From: Halorussus sp. MSC15.2
GTDB taxonomy: Archaea > Halobacteriota > Halobacteria > Halobacteriales > Haladaptataceae
Direction: 5' to 3'
DNA length: 64,000 nucleotides
Assembly: GCF_010747475.1 (NCBI RefSeq)
Contig: NZ_VSLZ01000002.1
Location: 620,001 to 684,000, forward strand
The notes under the pieces were generated by a model. The model worked only from the letters and a program-made list of their open reading frames with translations, made no database searches and was not told the origin of the DNA. The translations under genes and the position numbers were made by a program. Below are positions 39,736-48,905 of the stretch, one piece after another (position 1 is the first letter of the stretch; each line of letters begins with the position of its first letter).

Positions 39736-40617
39736 TCACAAACCGAGGAACTCTTCGGCGTTCTCCCAGAGAATCTTGCGCTGTACCGCCTCCGGGAAGT
39801 CGAGTTCCGCGAACTGCTCCAACCACGGCGCGGGGTCTATCATCGGATAGTCGGTGCCGAACATCACTTTGTCCTGTAGCAGGGTCTTCGCGTAGTGGAG
39901 GACTTGGTCGTCGATGTACCGGGGCATCCACCCCGAGAGGTCCATGTAGACGTTACCCTTCTGCTGACAGATGGCGAGTTGCTCCTTCTCCCACGGGAAC
40001 GCGGGATGTGCGAGCAGAATCTGGAGGTCGGGGTGTTCCGCGGCCACGTCGTCTATCAGCATCGGGTCGCCGTACTTTATCTTGAGACCGCGTCCGCCCG
40101 GCGCGCCCGCGCCGAGCGTGGAGTTGCCGCCGTGGAAGACGACCGGCACGCCGAGGTCCTCGATGGTTGCCCAGAGGTCGTCGTGTTCGGGGTCGCTCGG
40201 GCCGAACCCCTGCGCGATTTGCTGGAACTTGAATCCCGAGAGGTCGAGGTCCTTCACCGCGCGCTCGGCCTCCTGTACGCAGTCGTCCTTCAGGGGGTCC
40301 ACGCTGGCGAACCCGACGAAGAAGTCGTCGTACTCGTCGCGGACCTCCGCCACGTAGTCGTTTGGCACGGGCGGGTTCCCGGTGTTGGTCTCGGCGTCCC
40401 ACCCGAGCAGGATGGCCCTGCCGATGCCGCACTCGTGATACTCCGCGACGAGGTTGTCGTAGGTGTCGGTCTCCATCTCCGCGCCGAACTTCTTCGCGGC
40501 GTCTTCCATCATCTGGCCGCCTGCCTTTTCGAGGAACTCCTCGGTCGGTTGGTGGCAGTGGGTGTCGATGATGGGGTAGTCGTCCTCGTGGTCGGCGACG
40601 ACGTCGAGTTTCGACAT
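39736..40617 (-). CDS. Amidohydrolase family (TIM-barrel metal-dependent) protein
   Basis: 293 aa from ATG 40617 (MSKLDVVADHEDDYPIID). Marks of the amidohydrolase-2 group: IIDTHCHQP at the N-terminus (metal HxH-like), VVFHGGNSTLGAGAPGGRGL, LLAHPAFPWEKEQLAICQQK and the late FGTDYPMIDP (metal Asp). Family members are decarboxylases or hydrolases of aromatic and aliphatic acids. Its place among paa genes suggests an aromatic or ring-cleavage substrate, but this is inference. Confidence 0.85.
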   Translation of the reverse strand: MSKLDVVADHEDDYPIIDTHCHQPTEEFLEKAGGQMMEDAAKKFGAEMETDTYDNLVAEYHECGIGRAILLGWDAETNTGNPPVPNDYVAEVRDEYDDFFVGFASVDPLKDDCVQEAERAVKDLDLSGFKFQQIAQGFGPSDPEHDDLWATIEDLGVPVVFHGGNSTLGAGAPGGRGLKIKYGDPMLIDDVAAEHPDLQILLAHPAFPWEKEQLAICQQKGNVYMDLSGWMPRYIDDQVLHYAKTLLQDKVMFGTDYPMIDPAPWLEQFAELDFPEAVQRKILWENAEEFLGL

Positions 40618-40687
40618 GCGACGGTGTTCGGGAAGTATGGTGAAAAATAATGCGAATCGAACTGTTCGGTCGCGTGACGCGAGGACG

Positions 40688-41404
40688 CTACGTCCCGAGC
40701 GCGACGACGACCAGATACGAGAAGGCGTTGTTGGCGACGTGCAACAGACTCGCACCGGTGAGGTCGCCGTACCGTAGTCGGAACGCGGTCGGGAAGACGC
40801 TCCAGACCGTGACGAAGACGCCGCCAGCCACGCCGAAGAACGGGACGTGAATCGCGCCGAAGACCAGAATCATCCCCGCAGCGGCCGCGAGCGGCGACCA
40901 CCCGCGAGCGAGCAATCCGCCGAGCAGGAGGCCGCGGTACAGCATCTCCTCGACCCACGGCCCGAACAGGACCGGACCGGCGAGGACGACTGCGAGAGTC
41001 GCGGGGTCCGACAGCGAGTACGCGAGGCCGCCGACTTCGTAGCCGAACGCCGACGTAACGGCCGTGGTCGCCTCGTAGGCGCCGAGACCGACGACGAACG
41101 CCGCGGCGACGGCGAGCAGTTCCCGGCCGGTCGGTCGCCGGAACGGGAACGCCGCCCGGCGCTCGGCGGGCGAGAGGACCGCGTACGCGCCGCCGAGGAC
41201 GACCGCGTTGGCGAGGCCGTAGAGCAGGAACGCGGTCGGTACGTCGAACTCGCTCGGCTTGGTGCCGGTGAGTCCGCCGACGACCGCGAACGCGGCGAGT
41301 GCGACGGGCATCGCCGCGACGGCAGTCCCGACCGCGAGTAGCGACCGGTCTTCGAGCGCCGCTGCGTCGGGAGGACCGCCGTGCCGTGCAGACGAGTGGC
41401 TCAT
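40688..41404 (-). CDS. CPBP family intramembrane glutamic endopeptidase
   Basis: 238 aa with about seven helices. CPBP/CAAX motifs: VEEMLYRGLLLGGLLARG (catalytic E-E and R) and later GAIHVPFFG and HVANNAFSYLVV with the conserved His residues. Such proteases cleave within the membrane, in Archaea with unknown substrates. N-terminal 30 residues are soluble. Confidence 0.85.
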   Translation of the reverse strand: MSHSSARHGGPPDAAALEDRSLLAVGTAVAAMPVALAAFAVVGGLTGTKPSEFDVPTAFLLYGLANAVVLGGAYAVLSPAERRAAFPFRRPTGRELLAVAAAFVVGLGAYEATTAVTSAFGYEVGGLAYSLSDPATLAVVLAGPVLFGPWVEEMLYRGLLLGGLLARGWSPLAAAAGMILVFGAIHVPFFGVAGGVFVTVWSVFPTAFRLRYGDLTGASLLHVANNAFSYLVVVALGT

Positions 41405-41471
41405 GGGCTGACAGTAACAGATACGTTATAAAAATATTTCTACTCTTATTCGCGGAGGGAGTCGAATCGAC

Positions 41472-41942
41472 CTACTCGCCCGTCTCTTCCTTCTTGATGA
41501 GGAACTTCATGTCGCCCTCGAAGACGACCGTGTCCTCCTGATTCGTCATCGTGGTGTCGATGACGACCAACCCGGCGTCGTCCCGACTCGAAATGTCCTT
41601 GGTCTCGACGACCTCCATGTCCAGCGAGATGGTGTCGTCCATGTGGACCGGGTTCGGGATGTCCATGTAGTTCATCCCGAGGAAGGCAAGCACGGTCCGC
41701 TCCAGAATCCCGGTTCGGTAGACGAACCCCGTCGCCAGCACGAACGTCATCGGGCCGTGGGCCACGCGTTCGCCGAACTCCTCCTCTTCGGCGTACTCCT
41801 TGTTAGTGTGGAGTTCGGTCCAGTCGCCCGCGAACGCCGAGTGCATCACGAAGTCGTACTCGGTGACGGTCCGACCGACGCTCTCGAACGTCTGGCCCTC
41901 CTCGAAGTCCTCGAAGTGGTGGGGTGTGTAGCTGTACGGCAT
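41472..41942 (-). CDS. MaoC-family acyl-CoA hydratase
   Basis: 156 aa. Hotdog hydratase with MHSAFAGDWTELHTNKEYAE (catalytic D-x-x-x-x-H motif in place of the usual one) and GERVAHGPMTFVLATGFV. Hydrates enoyl-CoA with R-stereochemistry. In bacteria the MaoC half of PaaZ opens the oxepin ring; this stand-alone copy in a paa region may do that job, but the aldehyde dehydrogenase half was not found. Confidence 0.82.
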   Translation of the reverse strand: MPYSYTPHHFEDFEEGQTFESVGRTVTEYDFVMHSAFAGDWTELHTNKEYAEEEEFGERVAHGPMTFVLATGFVYRTGILERTVLAFLGMNYMDIPNPVHMDDTISLDMEVVETKDISSRDDAGLVVIDTTMTNQEDTVVFEGDMKFLIKKEETGE

Positions 41943-42182
41943 ACTTCCGGGTTCGTTCGGTGACGATAAAATTCTATGGTGTAATTGATGAACGAGAGCG
42001 GAGACCGACGCCGGAGGTGTGAGTCAGAAGCGCCTGCGGTAATCTAACAGTCGGACGTGCGGGACGGAGTTACCGCGAGTGCCACCCGATTCTCCCCTTC
42101 CCGAGAGTGACGATAGAGTGGTCTTCGGATTCCAGAACCACCGCTACTCGGGTTATAAGTGTCTATCGCGCCACCTCCCTGC

Positions 42183-42584
42183 ATGACCGAGGTGCCAGAC
42201 GACCGCCGCGAGACCATCGAGTCCGACCCCTTCTGCGAGACGTTGGGTGTCGAACTCGTCGCTCTCGGTCCGGGAAGCGCGCGGACCGAACTCACCGTGA
42301 CCGACGACCTGCTCAACTTCCACGGGACGCCCCACGGCGGGGCCGTCTACTCGCTCGCGGACGCCGCGTTCGCCGCCGCGTCGAACAGCGAGGGCGACAC
42401 GGCCCTGGCGATGGAGACCAACATCTCCTACTTGGAGGCCGTCGAAGTCGGGGAGACGCTGACCGCTGACGCCGACCGTCTCCACCGGCGGGGTCGGACG
42501 GCCTCGTACCGGGTCGCCGTCACCGACGAGAACGGCGACGAAATCGCTACCTTCCGCGGCCGAGTCTACCATCCCGGCGAGTAG
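42183..42584 (+). CDS. paaI: PaaI family hydroxyphenylacetyl-CoA thioesterase
   Basis: 133 aa from ATG 42183; a TATA box (TATAAG, 42154-42159) 26 bp upstream makes the mRNA leaderless and excludes the GTG at 42159. Hotdog fold with NFHGTPHGGAVYSLADAAFA (catalytic Asp helix) and LAMETNISYLEAVEVGETLT. PaaI removes CoA from dead-end hydroxylated intermediates of phenylacetate breakdown. Stands alone on its strand within the paa region. Confidence 0.87.
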   Translation: MTEVPDDRRETIESDPFCETLGVELVALGPGSARTELTVTDDLLNFHGTPHGGAVYSLADAAFAAASNSEGDTALAMETNISYLEAVEVGETLTADADRLHRRGRTASYRVAVTDENGDEIATFRGRVYHPGE

Positions 42585-42665
42585 TGCGAGGCGCGCGGCG
42601 ACGTTCGAAACCAGTAACTTTCTTGCCCTTTCCGGCCCATCGTTCGAACGCGTACGGGTGATATC

Positions 42666-42878
42666 ATGGACAGGAGAGCAGTACTCGGTAAATCCAAAGC
42701 CGAACTCGTCATGGCGCGAGTCGGACAAGTGATGGCCGCGAGCTACCTCCTCTTGCTCTTGCCGGTTCTGCCGGTCCTGCTCGCGTACGTCGCCCTTCGG
42801 AAACTGGTCGCGCTCTTCACCGGCGAGTCCGGCGAGCGACGACAGTACGAACCCAAAATCGGCACGCAGTCGTCCTGA
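42666..42878 (+). CDS. Small membrane protein, 70 aa
   Basis: Begins MDRRAVLGKSKAELVMARVG, then one long hydrophobic stretch (VMAASYLLLLLPVLPVLLAY) and a basic/polar C-terminus (LFTGESGERRQYEPKIG). Probably one or two helices. Function unknown; codon use normal. Confidence 0.6.
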   Translation: MDRRAVLGKSKAELVMARVGQVMAASYLLLLLPVLPVLLAYVALRKLVALFTGESGERRQYEPKIGTQSS

Positions 42879-42989
42879 CGTGACTGACCGCGTGCCCGCG
42901 CGCCGAGTCGGCCCGGGGCCTCAGACGTGGCGACCCGGAAACGACTTTAATTCCTGCATGCTTTTGAACCGCGAGTGTCATCCATCGGT

Positions 42990-44351
42990 ATGCAACGCCG
43001 CCCGTTCCTCCGCCTCGCGGTCGGTGCGGCCGCGACGACCGCCGGATGCCTCGGTGCGTCCGGCGCGTTCGCGGGACCGACCGACGCGACCGCGTCGGAC
43101 AGCGACTCGACTCGGATGGCGGCCGCGGACGGTCCGTCGGACGCCCCGACGCTCTCGGTCTCGGGCGTCGAGACGTTCGACTACGTCGTCCGCCTGAACG
43201 ACCTCGGCGACGACCCGACCGGCGCGGTCACTTCCGCCGCCGACCTGAGCGACCGCGAACGCGCCGTCCTGCGGTCGGCCGTCGCCGGGACCCACCGCAC
43301 CCGTGACCCGCCGGAGTGGCTCCGCCGGTTCGCCAGTTCGACCTCGTTCGTCGAGCGCAACGGAACCTACCTCCGACTCGACGACAACTTTCCGACCTAT
43401 CGAGTCACCGCCGAGGCGGTCCCACACGGCGACGTGACCGGCAAGGTCGCCACCTACGAGGAGTACGAGCGGGCGGTCACCCGCGAGGACTACGTCGCCA
43501 GCGGTCTCCTCCGCATCGCCCGCGAGGAAGGCATCGAACTGAGTTACGTCTGGCCGTCGCTCGCGGCGTTCTTCGACGCCTACGACGCCGCCCGGTACCA
43601 CGGCGAGGTCGTCTCGTTCTCGGTCGAAGTCACCGACTCCGGACCGCCGTACGAACTGTCGGCGACCGAAGTGCCTGTCTCGGCGGCGGTCGGCGGGCCG
43701 GTCTGGAACGCCGACGCGGCTAGCGAGCGGACACGGGAACTCCTCCGGCGCGCTGGCCGGACGCGAGGCGCGTACGGGTTCGACCGCGCGCCCGCGGGCC
43801 TGCTCGACGAACTCCAGTCCCACGAGTACGTCCGCCTCGACGGCACCTTCTACACGTCCGTGGTCGAGAAACGCGCCCCGATTCCGGTCTCGGTGTCGGC
43901 CCGGGTCGGGAACGGACGACTCCGCCTCGCGCTCGACAACGAGAGTGACACCGCCCTCACACTCTCCGGCGGCGCGCCCCGCCCCTTCGGCGTCGTCCGG
44001 TGCCGCCCGACCGACACGTCGAATCCCTCGTCCGGCCAGACCGACCGCGCCGACTCGCCGGACTCCTCGACCGACCGCCTGCTCTGGACCGACGCCTACG
44101 CCGCCAGCGACCACGTTCGGACGAAGGGCCGCGACGTTCAGTTGGTCGAGGACGTCGCACTGACCACGACCGTCGACCCCGGCGCGACGGTGAGCGAGAC
44201 GTACGCGGTCCCGGCCGACCTCCCGCCCGGCGAGTACGCCGTCGAGGGGTCGCTCGGCGTGCGGGAGGCACGCGGCCAGCGAAGCGCCGACGAGTCGAGT
44301 CCGACTCGGAGTTCGACGGTCGGATATCGAGTCTCGTTCACCGTCGCGTAG
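42990..44351 (+). CDS. Tat/lipobox secreted protein, 453 aa
   Basis: From ATG 42990. N-terminus MQRRPFLRLAVGAAATTAGC is a twin-arginine signal with lipobox-like TAGC, so probably a surface lipoprotein. The mature region has no recognised domain: a first part around VSGVETFDYVVRLNDLGDD, repeated polar beta-like segments (YVRLDGTFYTSVVEKRAPIP), and a C-terminal Ig-like end (VDPGATVSETYAVPADLPPG then YRVSFTVA). Haloarchaeal surface protein of unknown role. Confidence 0.75.
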   Translation: MQRRPFLRLAVGAAATTAGCLGASGAFAGPTDATASDSDSTRMAAADGPSDAPTLSVSGVETFDYVVRLNDLGDDPTGAVTSAADLSDRERAVLRSAVAGTHRTRDPPEWLRRFASSTSFVERNGTYLRLDDNFPTYRVTAEAVPHGDVTGKVATYEEYERAVTREDYVASGLLRIAREEGIELSYVWPSLAAFFDAYDAARYHGEVVSFSVEVTDSGPPYELSATEVPVSAAVGGPVWNADAASERTRELLRRAGRTRGAYGFDRAPAGLLDELQSHEYVRLDGTFYTSVVEKRAPIPVSVSARVGNGRLRLALDNESDTALTLSGGAPRPFGVVRCRPTDTSNPSSGQTDRADSPDSSTDRLLWTDAYAASDHVRTKGRDVQLVEDVALTTTVDPGATVSETYAVPADLPPGEYAVEGSLGVREARGQRSADESSPTRSSTVGYRVSFTVA

Positions 44352-44408
44352 AGCGGGACCGGCGATTTCGAACGGACTCGTCGGTCGGCAGCGAAACTCT
44401 CGTCGCGG

Positions 44409-45704
44409 CTACTCCTCGCCGCGGTGGTCGAACACGCGCTTGACCTTCCCGACTTCGGTGCGCTCTACGACGCCCGGGCCGACGACCTCTATCTCGTCTG
44501 GCTTGACCTCCAGCGTCTCTTCGAGTTTCCCGCGGATTCGGCGCTCCAGTTCCTCGTGGGTCCCCTCGTAGTTCTCGTGGTACTCCACGGTGAGTTCCAT
44601 CGCGTCGAGGCTTCCCCGTCGATAGAGGTCGATGCGGTAGTGAGGAGCGACGTCCTCGATGTCCACCAGAACCTCCTCGATTTGGCTCGGATAGACGTTG
44701 ACCCCGCGGACGATGATGAGGTCGTCGGTCCGGCCGGTGACGTTGTCCATCCGGGCGACGGTGCGGCCGCAGTCACACTCCTCGTAGGTCAGCGAGGTCA
44801 TGTCGCCGGTTCGGTACCGCAGGACCGGCAGGGCCTCCTTGGTCAGGGTCGTCAGGACGAGTTCGCCCTCCTCGCCCTCGGGTAACACCTCGCCGGTCCC
44901 GGGGTCCACGACCTCGGGGAGGAAGTGGTCCTCCCAGACGTGGAGACCGTTCTGCACTTCCTCGCACTCGATGGAGACGCCGGGTCCGATGATTTCGGAG
45001 AGGCCGTACACGTCCACCGCGGTCACGTCGAGGGCCTCCTCGATTTCCTCGCGCATGGGGTCGGTGAACGGTTCGGCCCCGATGACCACCGTCGAGAGCG
45101 GCAGTTCTCTGGGGTCGATGCCGCGCTCCTCGGCGGCCTCCGCGAGGTAGAGGCAGTACGACGGCGTGCAGGCCAACACGTCGCTCTCCAAATCCCGGAG
45201 CATGTCCAACTGTCGGGAGGTGTTGCCCCCGCCGGTCGGGACGACGCAGGCCCCGAGTTCCTCGACGCCGTCGTGGAACCCGAGTCCGCCGGTGAACAGT
45301 CCGTAGCCGTAGGCGTTCTGGACGACCTGCTCGGGTCGAACGCCCGCGGCGTACAGCGACCGGGCCATCACCTCGCGCCAGACGCCGAGGTCTCCGTCGG
45401 TGTAGCTCACGATTTTGGGCTTGCCGGTGGTGCCCGACGACGCGTGAACCCGGCGCACGTCCCCGTGTTCGACCGCGAACAGACCGTCGGGGTACTCGTC
45501 CCGGAAGTCCTCCTTGGTCGTGAACGGAAGCTTCGAGACGTCCTCGACCGATTCGATGTCGTCCGGCGAGACGTCCGCTTCGTCGAGCGCCTCCCGATAG
45601 AAGTCCACGTTCTCGTAGGCGTACGCCACGGTCTCGGCGAGTCGCTCGTCCTGCAAGCTCCGGAGTTCGTCGCGCGAGGTGGTCTCGACGTCGTTGTAGA
45701 CCAT
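44409..45704 (-). CDS. paaK: Phenylacetate-CoA ligase
   Basis: 431 aa. Activates phenylacetate to phenylacetyl-CoA using ATP, entry step of the pathway. AMP-forming motif VHASSGTTGKPKIVSYTDGD, then GYGLFTGGLGFHDGVEELGA, DVYGLSEIIGPGV, LPVLRYRTGDMTSL and the C-terminal DDLIIVRGVNVYPSQIEEVL. Length is that of PaaK. Divergent from the thiolase gene across a palindrome-containing gap. Confidence 0.94.
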   Translation of the reverse strand: MVYNDVETTSRDELRSLQDERLAETVAYAYENVDFYREALDEADVSPDDIESVEDVSKLPFTTKEDFRDEYPDGLFAVEHGDVRRVHASSGTTGKPKIVSYTDGDLGVWREVMARSLYAAGVRPEQVVQNAYGYGLFTGGLGFHDGVEELGACVVPTGGGNTSRQLDMLRDLESDVLACTPSYCLYLAEAAEERGIDPRELPLSTVVIGAEPFTDPMREEIEEALDVTAVDVYGLSEIIGPGVSIECEEVQNGLHVWEDHFLPEVVDPGTGEVLPEGEEGELVLTTLTKEALPVLRYRTGDMTSLTYEECDCGRTVARMDNVTGRTDDLIIVRGVNVYPSQIEEVLVDIEDVAPHYRIDLYRRGSLDAMELTVEYHENYEGTHEELERRIRGKLEETLEVKPDEIEVVGPGVVERTEVGKVKRVFDHRGEE

Positions 45705-45827
45705 GTCTGATAATAGTTCGCAAGAAAACGACTAAACTGTTTGGTCGATAAGAGGTCGATTGCACCACCCCGTTTAAGAGTAAACAATACGGTATTTTTA
45801 TGCAGTGCCTGTGAATCACTCTCACTT

Positions 45828-45852
45828 GCACTATCCGAGAGTTCGATAGTGC
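45828..45852. promoter_or_regulatory. Palindrome between paaK and the thiolase gene, candidate operator
   Basis: GCACTATC (45828-45835) and GATAGTGC (45845-45852) form a perfect 8-bp inverted repeat with a 9-bp spacer, in the 266-bp divergent gap. A second one, GTTTA-AGAG-TAAAC (45772-45785), overlaps a TATA-like CTTAAAC reading toward paaK. A TATA-like GGTATTTTTA lies at 45791. Position between divergent catabolic promoters suggests a shared regulator site. Confidence 0.45.
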
Positions 45853-45970
45853 TTCGGGGACAGAGAACCCAGCATCCCCTTCCCACCCCCTCGATTCTGT
45901 GGCGTCCCGGGACCGTGCGAGACCGTTTCGCGGCGGCAACTATTTCCACCGAGACCGACACGTGTTACCC

Positions 45971-47200
45971 ATGCGCGACGCTTACCTCGTCGGCGCGGCC
46001 CAGACGGACTTCGGGTCGTTCCCCGACGAAAGCTACCGGTCGCTGTTCGCCAGTGCGTTCGAGGCGGCCCGCGAGTCGGTCCCCGAAGGTATGGACCCCG
46101 ACGACGTGGACGAGGCGGTCGTCGGCACTCTCGGCGTGGGCGGCCGCCAGTTGGGTCTCTCGGGACCGGCCGCCACCGAACACGTCGGTCTCCACGGCAT
46201 CCCGACGACGCGAGTGGAGAACGCCTGCGCCGCCTCCGGATACGCCGTCCGGCAAGCCGTGCAGGCGGTCCGTTCCGGGATGGCCGACGTGGTGCTGGCG
46301 GGCGGGGTCGAAATCATGACCGACATGTCCGGCGACGCCACGAAGTACTGGCTGGGCGTCTCGGGCGAGACCGAGTGGGAACGGCTCTCCGGCACGACGT
46401 TCGCGGGCGTCTACGCCCAGATGGCCGACGCCCACATGGCCGAGTACGGGACGACCAGCGAGCAACTCTCGCGCGTCGCGGTCAAGAACCACCGCAACGG
46501 CGCGAAGAACCCCCACGCCCAGTTGGGCTTCGAGTGCTCGCTGGAGGACGCCGAGAACGCCCAGACCGTCGCCGACCCGCTCACGCTCTACCACTGCTGT
46601 CCGACGACCGACGGGGCCGCTGTCGCCCTCATCGCCAGCGAAGACGCGGTGTCGGAGTACACCGATGACCCCATCCGAATCGCGGGCGTCGGCGCGGCGA
46701 GCGACGCGGTGGGTCTGTTCCAGCGCGATAGCTACACCGGCATCGAGGCCTCACAACGTGCGGCCGAGACCGCGTACCGGCGCGCCGGAATCACCCCCGA
46801 GGACCTCGACTTCGCGGAGGTCCACGACTGCTTCTCCATCGCCGAGATTCTGGCCTACGAGGACCTCGGCTTCTGCGAACCCGGCGAGGGCGGCCGACTG
46901 GTCGAGTCCGGCGCGACCGCGCTCGGCGGCGACCTGCCGGTCAACACCTCCGGCGGTCTCAAGTCGAAAGGCCACCCCATCGGCGCGACCGGCGCGGGGC
47001 AGGTCGCGGAGGCGTTCAAGCAACTCTCCGGCGACGCCGGCGACCGGCAGGTCGAGGGCGCGACCCGCGGTCTGACCCACAACGTCGGGGGCAGCGGCGG
47101 GGGCGCGGTGGTCCACGTCTTCGAGCGCGAGGCGGGAACCGCCTCGGAGAAACCGAGCGAACCGAGTCCGCGAAAGCGCGAACAGGAGGTGGGGCGATGA
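45971..47200 (+). CDS. Thiolase-family acetyl-CoA acetyltransferase
   Basis: 409 aa from ATG 45971 (MRDAYLVGAAQTDFGSFPDE). Nucleophilic Cys in TRVENACAASGYAVRQAVQA, then VLAGGVEIMTDMSGDATKYW and C-terminal KGHPIGATGAGQVAEAFKQL and GGSGGGAVVHVF. This is the SCP2-thiolase-like archaeal subtype, which needs a DUF35 OB-fold partner; the partner here is encoded by the overlapping next gene. In the paa pathway (PaaJ-like) it would release acetyl-CoA; archaeal acetoacetyl-CoA synthesis is the alternative. Confidence 0.88.
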   Translation: MRDAYLVGAAQTDFGSFPDESYRSLFASAFEAARESVPEGMDPDDVDEAVVGTLGVGGRQLGLSGPAATEHVGLHGIPTTRVENACAASGYAVRQAVQAVRSGMADVVLAGGVEIMTDMSGDATKYWLGVSGETEWERLSGTTFAGVYAQMADAHMAEYGTTSEQLSRVAVKNHRNGAKNPHAQLGFECSLEDAENAQTVADPLTLYHCCPTTDGAAVALIASEDAVSEYTDDPIRIAGVGAASDAVGLFQRDSYTGIEASQRAAETAYRRAGITPEDLDFAEVHDCFSIAEILAYEDLGFCEPGEGGRLVESGATALGGDLPVNTSGGLKSKGHPIGATGAGQVAEAFKQLSGDAGDRQVEGATRGLTHNVGGSGGGAVVHVFEREAGTASEKPSEPSPRKREQEVGR

Positions 47201-48756
47201 CGACCGACCCGAGAATCGAAGCCGTCGGCGCGTACGCGCCGCGATTCCGCGTCTCCGCCGAGGCGTTCGAGGAGGCGTGGGGCCAGTTCCACGCCGCGGG
47301 GGTCGAATCGAAGGCGGTCCCCGACGCCGACGAGGACGCCCTGACGATGGGCTACGAGGCCGCCGCGCGGGCGCTCGACGCGGCCGACCGCGCTGGCACG
47401 GACGTGGCGTTCCTCGCGTTCGCCTCGACCACACCCCCGCTGGCCGAGGAGGACCTGACCGCGCGCCTCGGCGGGATGCTCTCGGTGCCGAGCGAGGCCA
47501 CGCGCCACGTCTTCACCGGGAGCACGCGGGCCGGGACGCGGGCGCTCGACGCCGCGCTGTCGGCCGGACCGTGGGAGAACGGAGGCGCAGGGGACGACGA
47601 GGGTGAATCGGTCGGTCTGGTCGTGGCCGCGGACTGTCCGCGCGGCGACCCCGACAGCGACGAGGACCACGCCGCCGGAGCGGGCGCGGCGGCGTTCGTC
47701 CTCTCGGCGTCGGGCAACGCGGCGGTTCGCCGGCGCGCCGAGTACGCCACCGAGTACCCTGGCACTCGCTTCCGGCGTTCGGGGTCCCAGTCCGTCGAGG
47801 GACTCGGCGCGACCGGGTACGAGCGACAGGCCTTCACCGAGACGCTGGCGAAGGCAGTGAACCAGTTAGACCTCGGAGTGCGGGACGAGGACGGCGAGAA
47901 CGGAGCAATCGACGCGGCGGCGGTCCAAGCGCCGAACGGCAAACTCCCGTACCGCGCGGCGGGGGCACTCGGCGTCGATACCGAGACGATTCGGCGGTGC
48001 GCGACGGTCCACGAGTTGGGCGACACCGCCGCCGCGAGCGTCCCGCTCGGACTCGCGACTGCGCTCGCAGCGGGAGACGAGCGGATTCTGGCGGCGTCGT
48101 TCGGCAGCGGCGCGGGCGCTGACGCCCTGCTGGTCGAGAGCGACACCGGCGACGGCGTCGCCGCGGAGACGGCACTGGACGACGCCGAGGCGGTCAGCTA
48201 CGCCGAGTACCTCCGCAAGCGCGGGGAACTCACCTCGGGACCGCCCGAAGGCGGCGGGGCGTACGTCAGCGTCCCGTCGTGGCGGCGGACCCTCGACCAG
48301 CGCCACCGCCTGCTCGCGGGCCGGTGCCCGGAGTGCGGGAGTCTGAACTTCCCGCCGGAGGGGGCCTGTAACTCCTGCAAGACGCTCGTGGACGAGTACG
48401 ACGAGGTGGAACTCACCGGCGAGGGAACCGTCGAGGCCGCCACGGTCATCTCGCAGGGCGGCGCACCCCCGGAGTTCGCCGAGCAGCAGGCTCAGTCGGG
48501 CGACTTCGCCGTGGCCGTGGTCGCGTTGGAGGGGCCTCGCGAGGCGCTTCGCGCCTCGCGACGGTCGAGCGGGGAAGAGCGGAGCGACGACCCGCGAGAC
48601 GGCGGCAGTTCCGCAAGCGTCCCGGCGCAGGTCGTGGCCGCTGACCCCGAGACCGTCGAAATCGGCGACGCCGTGGAGACGACGATGCGTCGCATCTACA
48701 CGCAGGAGGGCGTGACGCGGTACGGGTTCAAAGTTCGTCCGCAGGGGTCGAACTGA
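47197..48756 (+). CDS. HMG-CoA-synthase-like protein fused to a DUF35 zinc-ribbon/OB-fold
   Basis: 519 aa, overlapping the thiolase by 4 bp. Residues 1-340 look like a hydroxymethylglutaryl-CoA synthase/thiolase-fold domain, but where the nucleophilic Cys should be, the sequence is HVFTGSTRAGTRALDAA, so Cys is absent. Residues 360-519 hold a zinc ribbon (RCPECGSLNFPPEGACNSCK) and an OB fold (VELTGEGTVEAATVISQGGA). The OB part would serve as CoA channel for the adjoining thiolase. A short GC-rich insertion (about 455-480, Arg/Ser-rich) interrupts the OB domain. Enzymatic activity of the first domain is doubtful. Confidence 0.78.
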   Translation: MTTDPRIEAVGAYAPRFRVSAEAFEEAWGQFHAAGVESKAVPDADEDALTMGYEAAARALDAADRAGTDVAFLAFASTTPPLAEEDLTARLGGMLSVPSEATRHVFTGSTRAGTRALDAALSAGPWENGGAGDDEGESVGLVVAADCPRGDPDSDEDHAAGAGAAAFVLSASGNAAVRRRAEYATEYPGTRFRRSGSQSVEGLGATGYERQAFTETLAKAVNQLDLGVRDEDGENGAIDAAAVQAPNGKLPYRAAGALGVDTETIRRCATVHELGDTAAASVPLGLATALAAGDERILAASFGSGAGADALLVESDTGDGVAAETALDDAEAVSYAEYLRKRGELTSGPPEGGGAYVSVPSWRRTLDQRHRLLAGRCPECGSLNFPPEGACNSCKTLVDEYDEVELTGEGTVEAATVISQGGAPPEFAEQQAQSGDFAVAVVALEGPREALRASRRSSGEERSDDPRDGGSSASVPAQVVAADPETVEIGDAVETTMRRIYTQEGVTRYGFKVRPQGSN

Positions 48757-48905
48757 CCGATGACGATTCGGGCGAAACGTGAGTTCCGACGTTCGGACGG
48801 GTCGTCGCATTCCTCCGGACTGGAACTCGTCCCGCGGGCCGAGACACCCGTTTAACTTCCGAGGGATAAACGCTTAACCGCGCTCCGCTCGCGGCTTGAA
48901 CTGTC

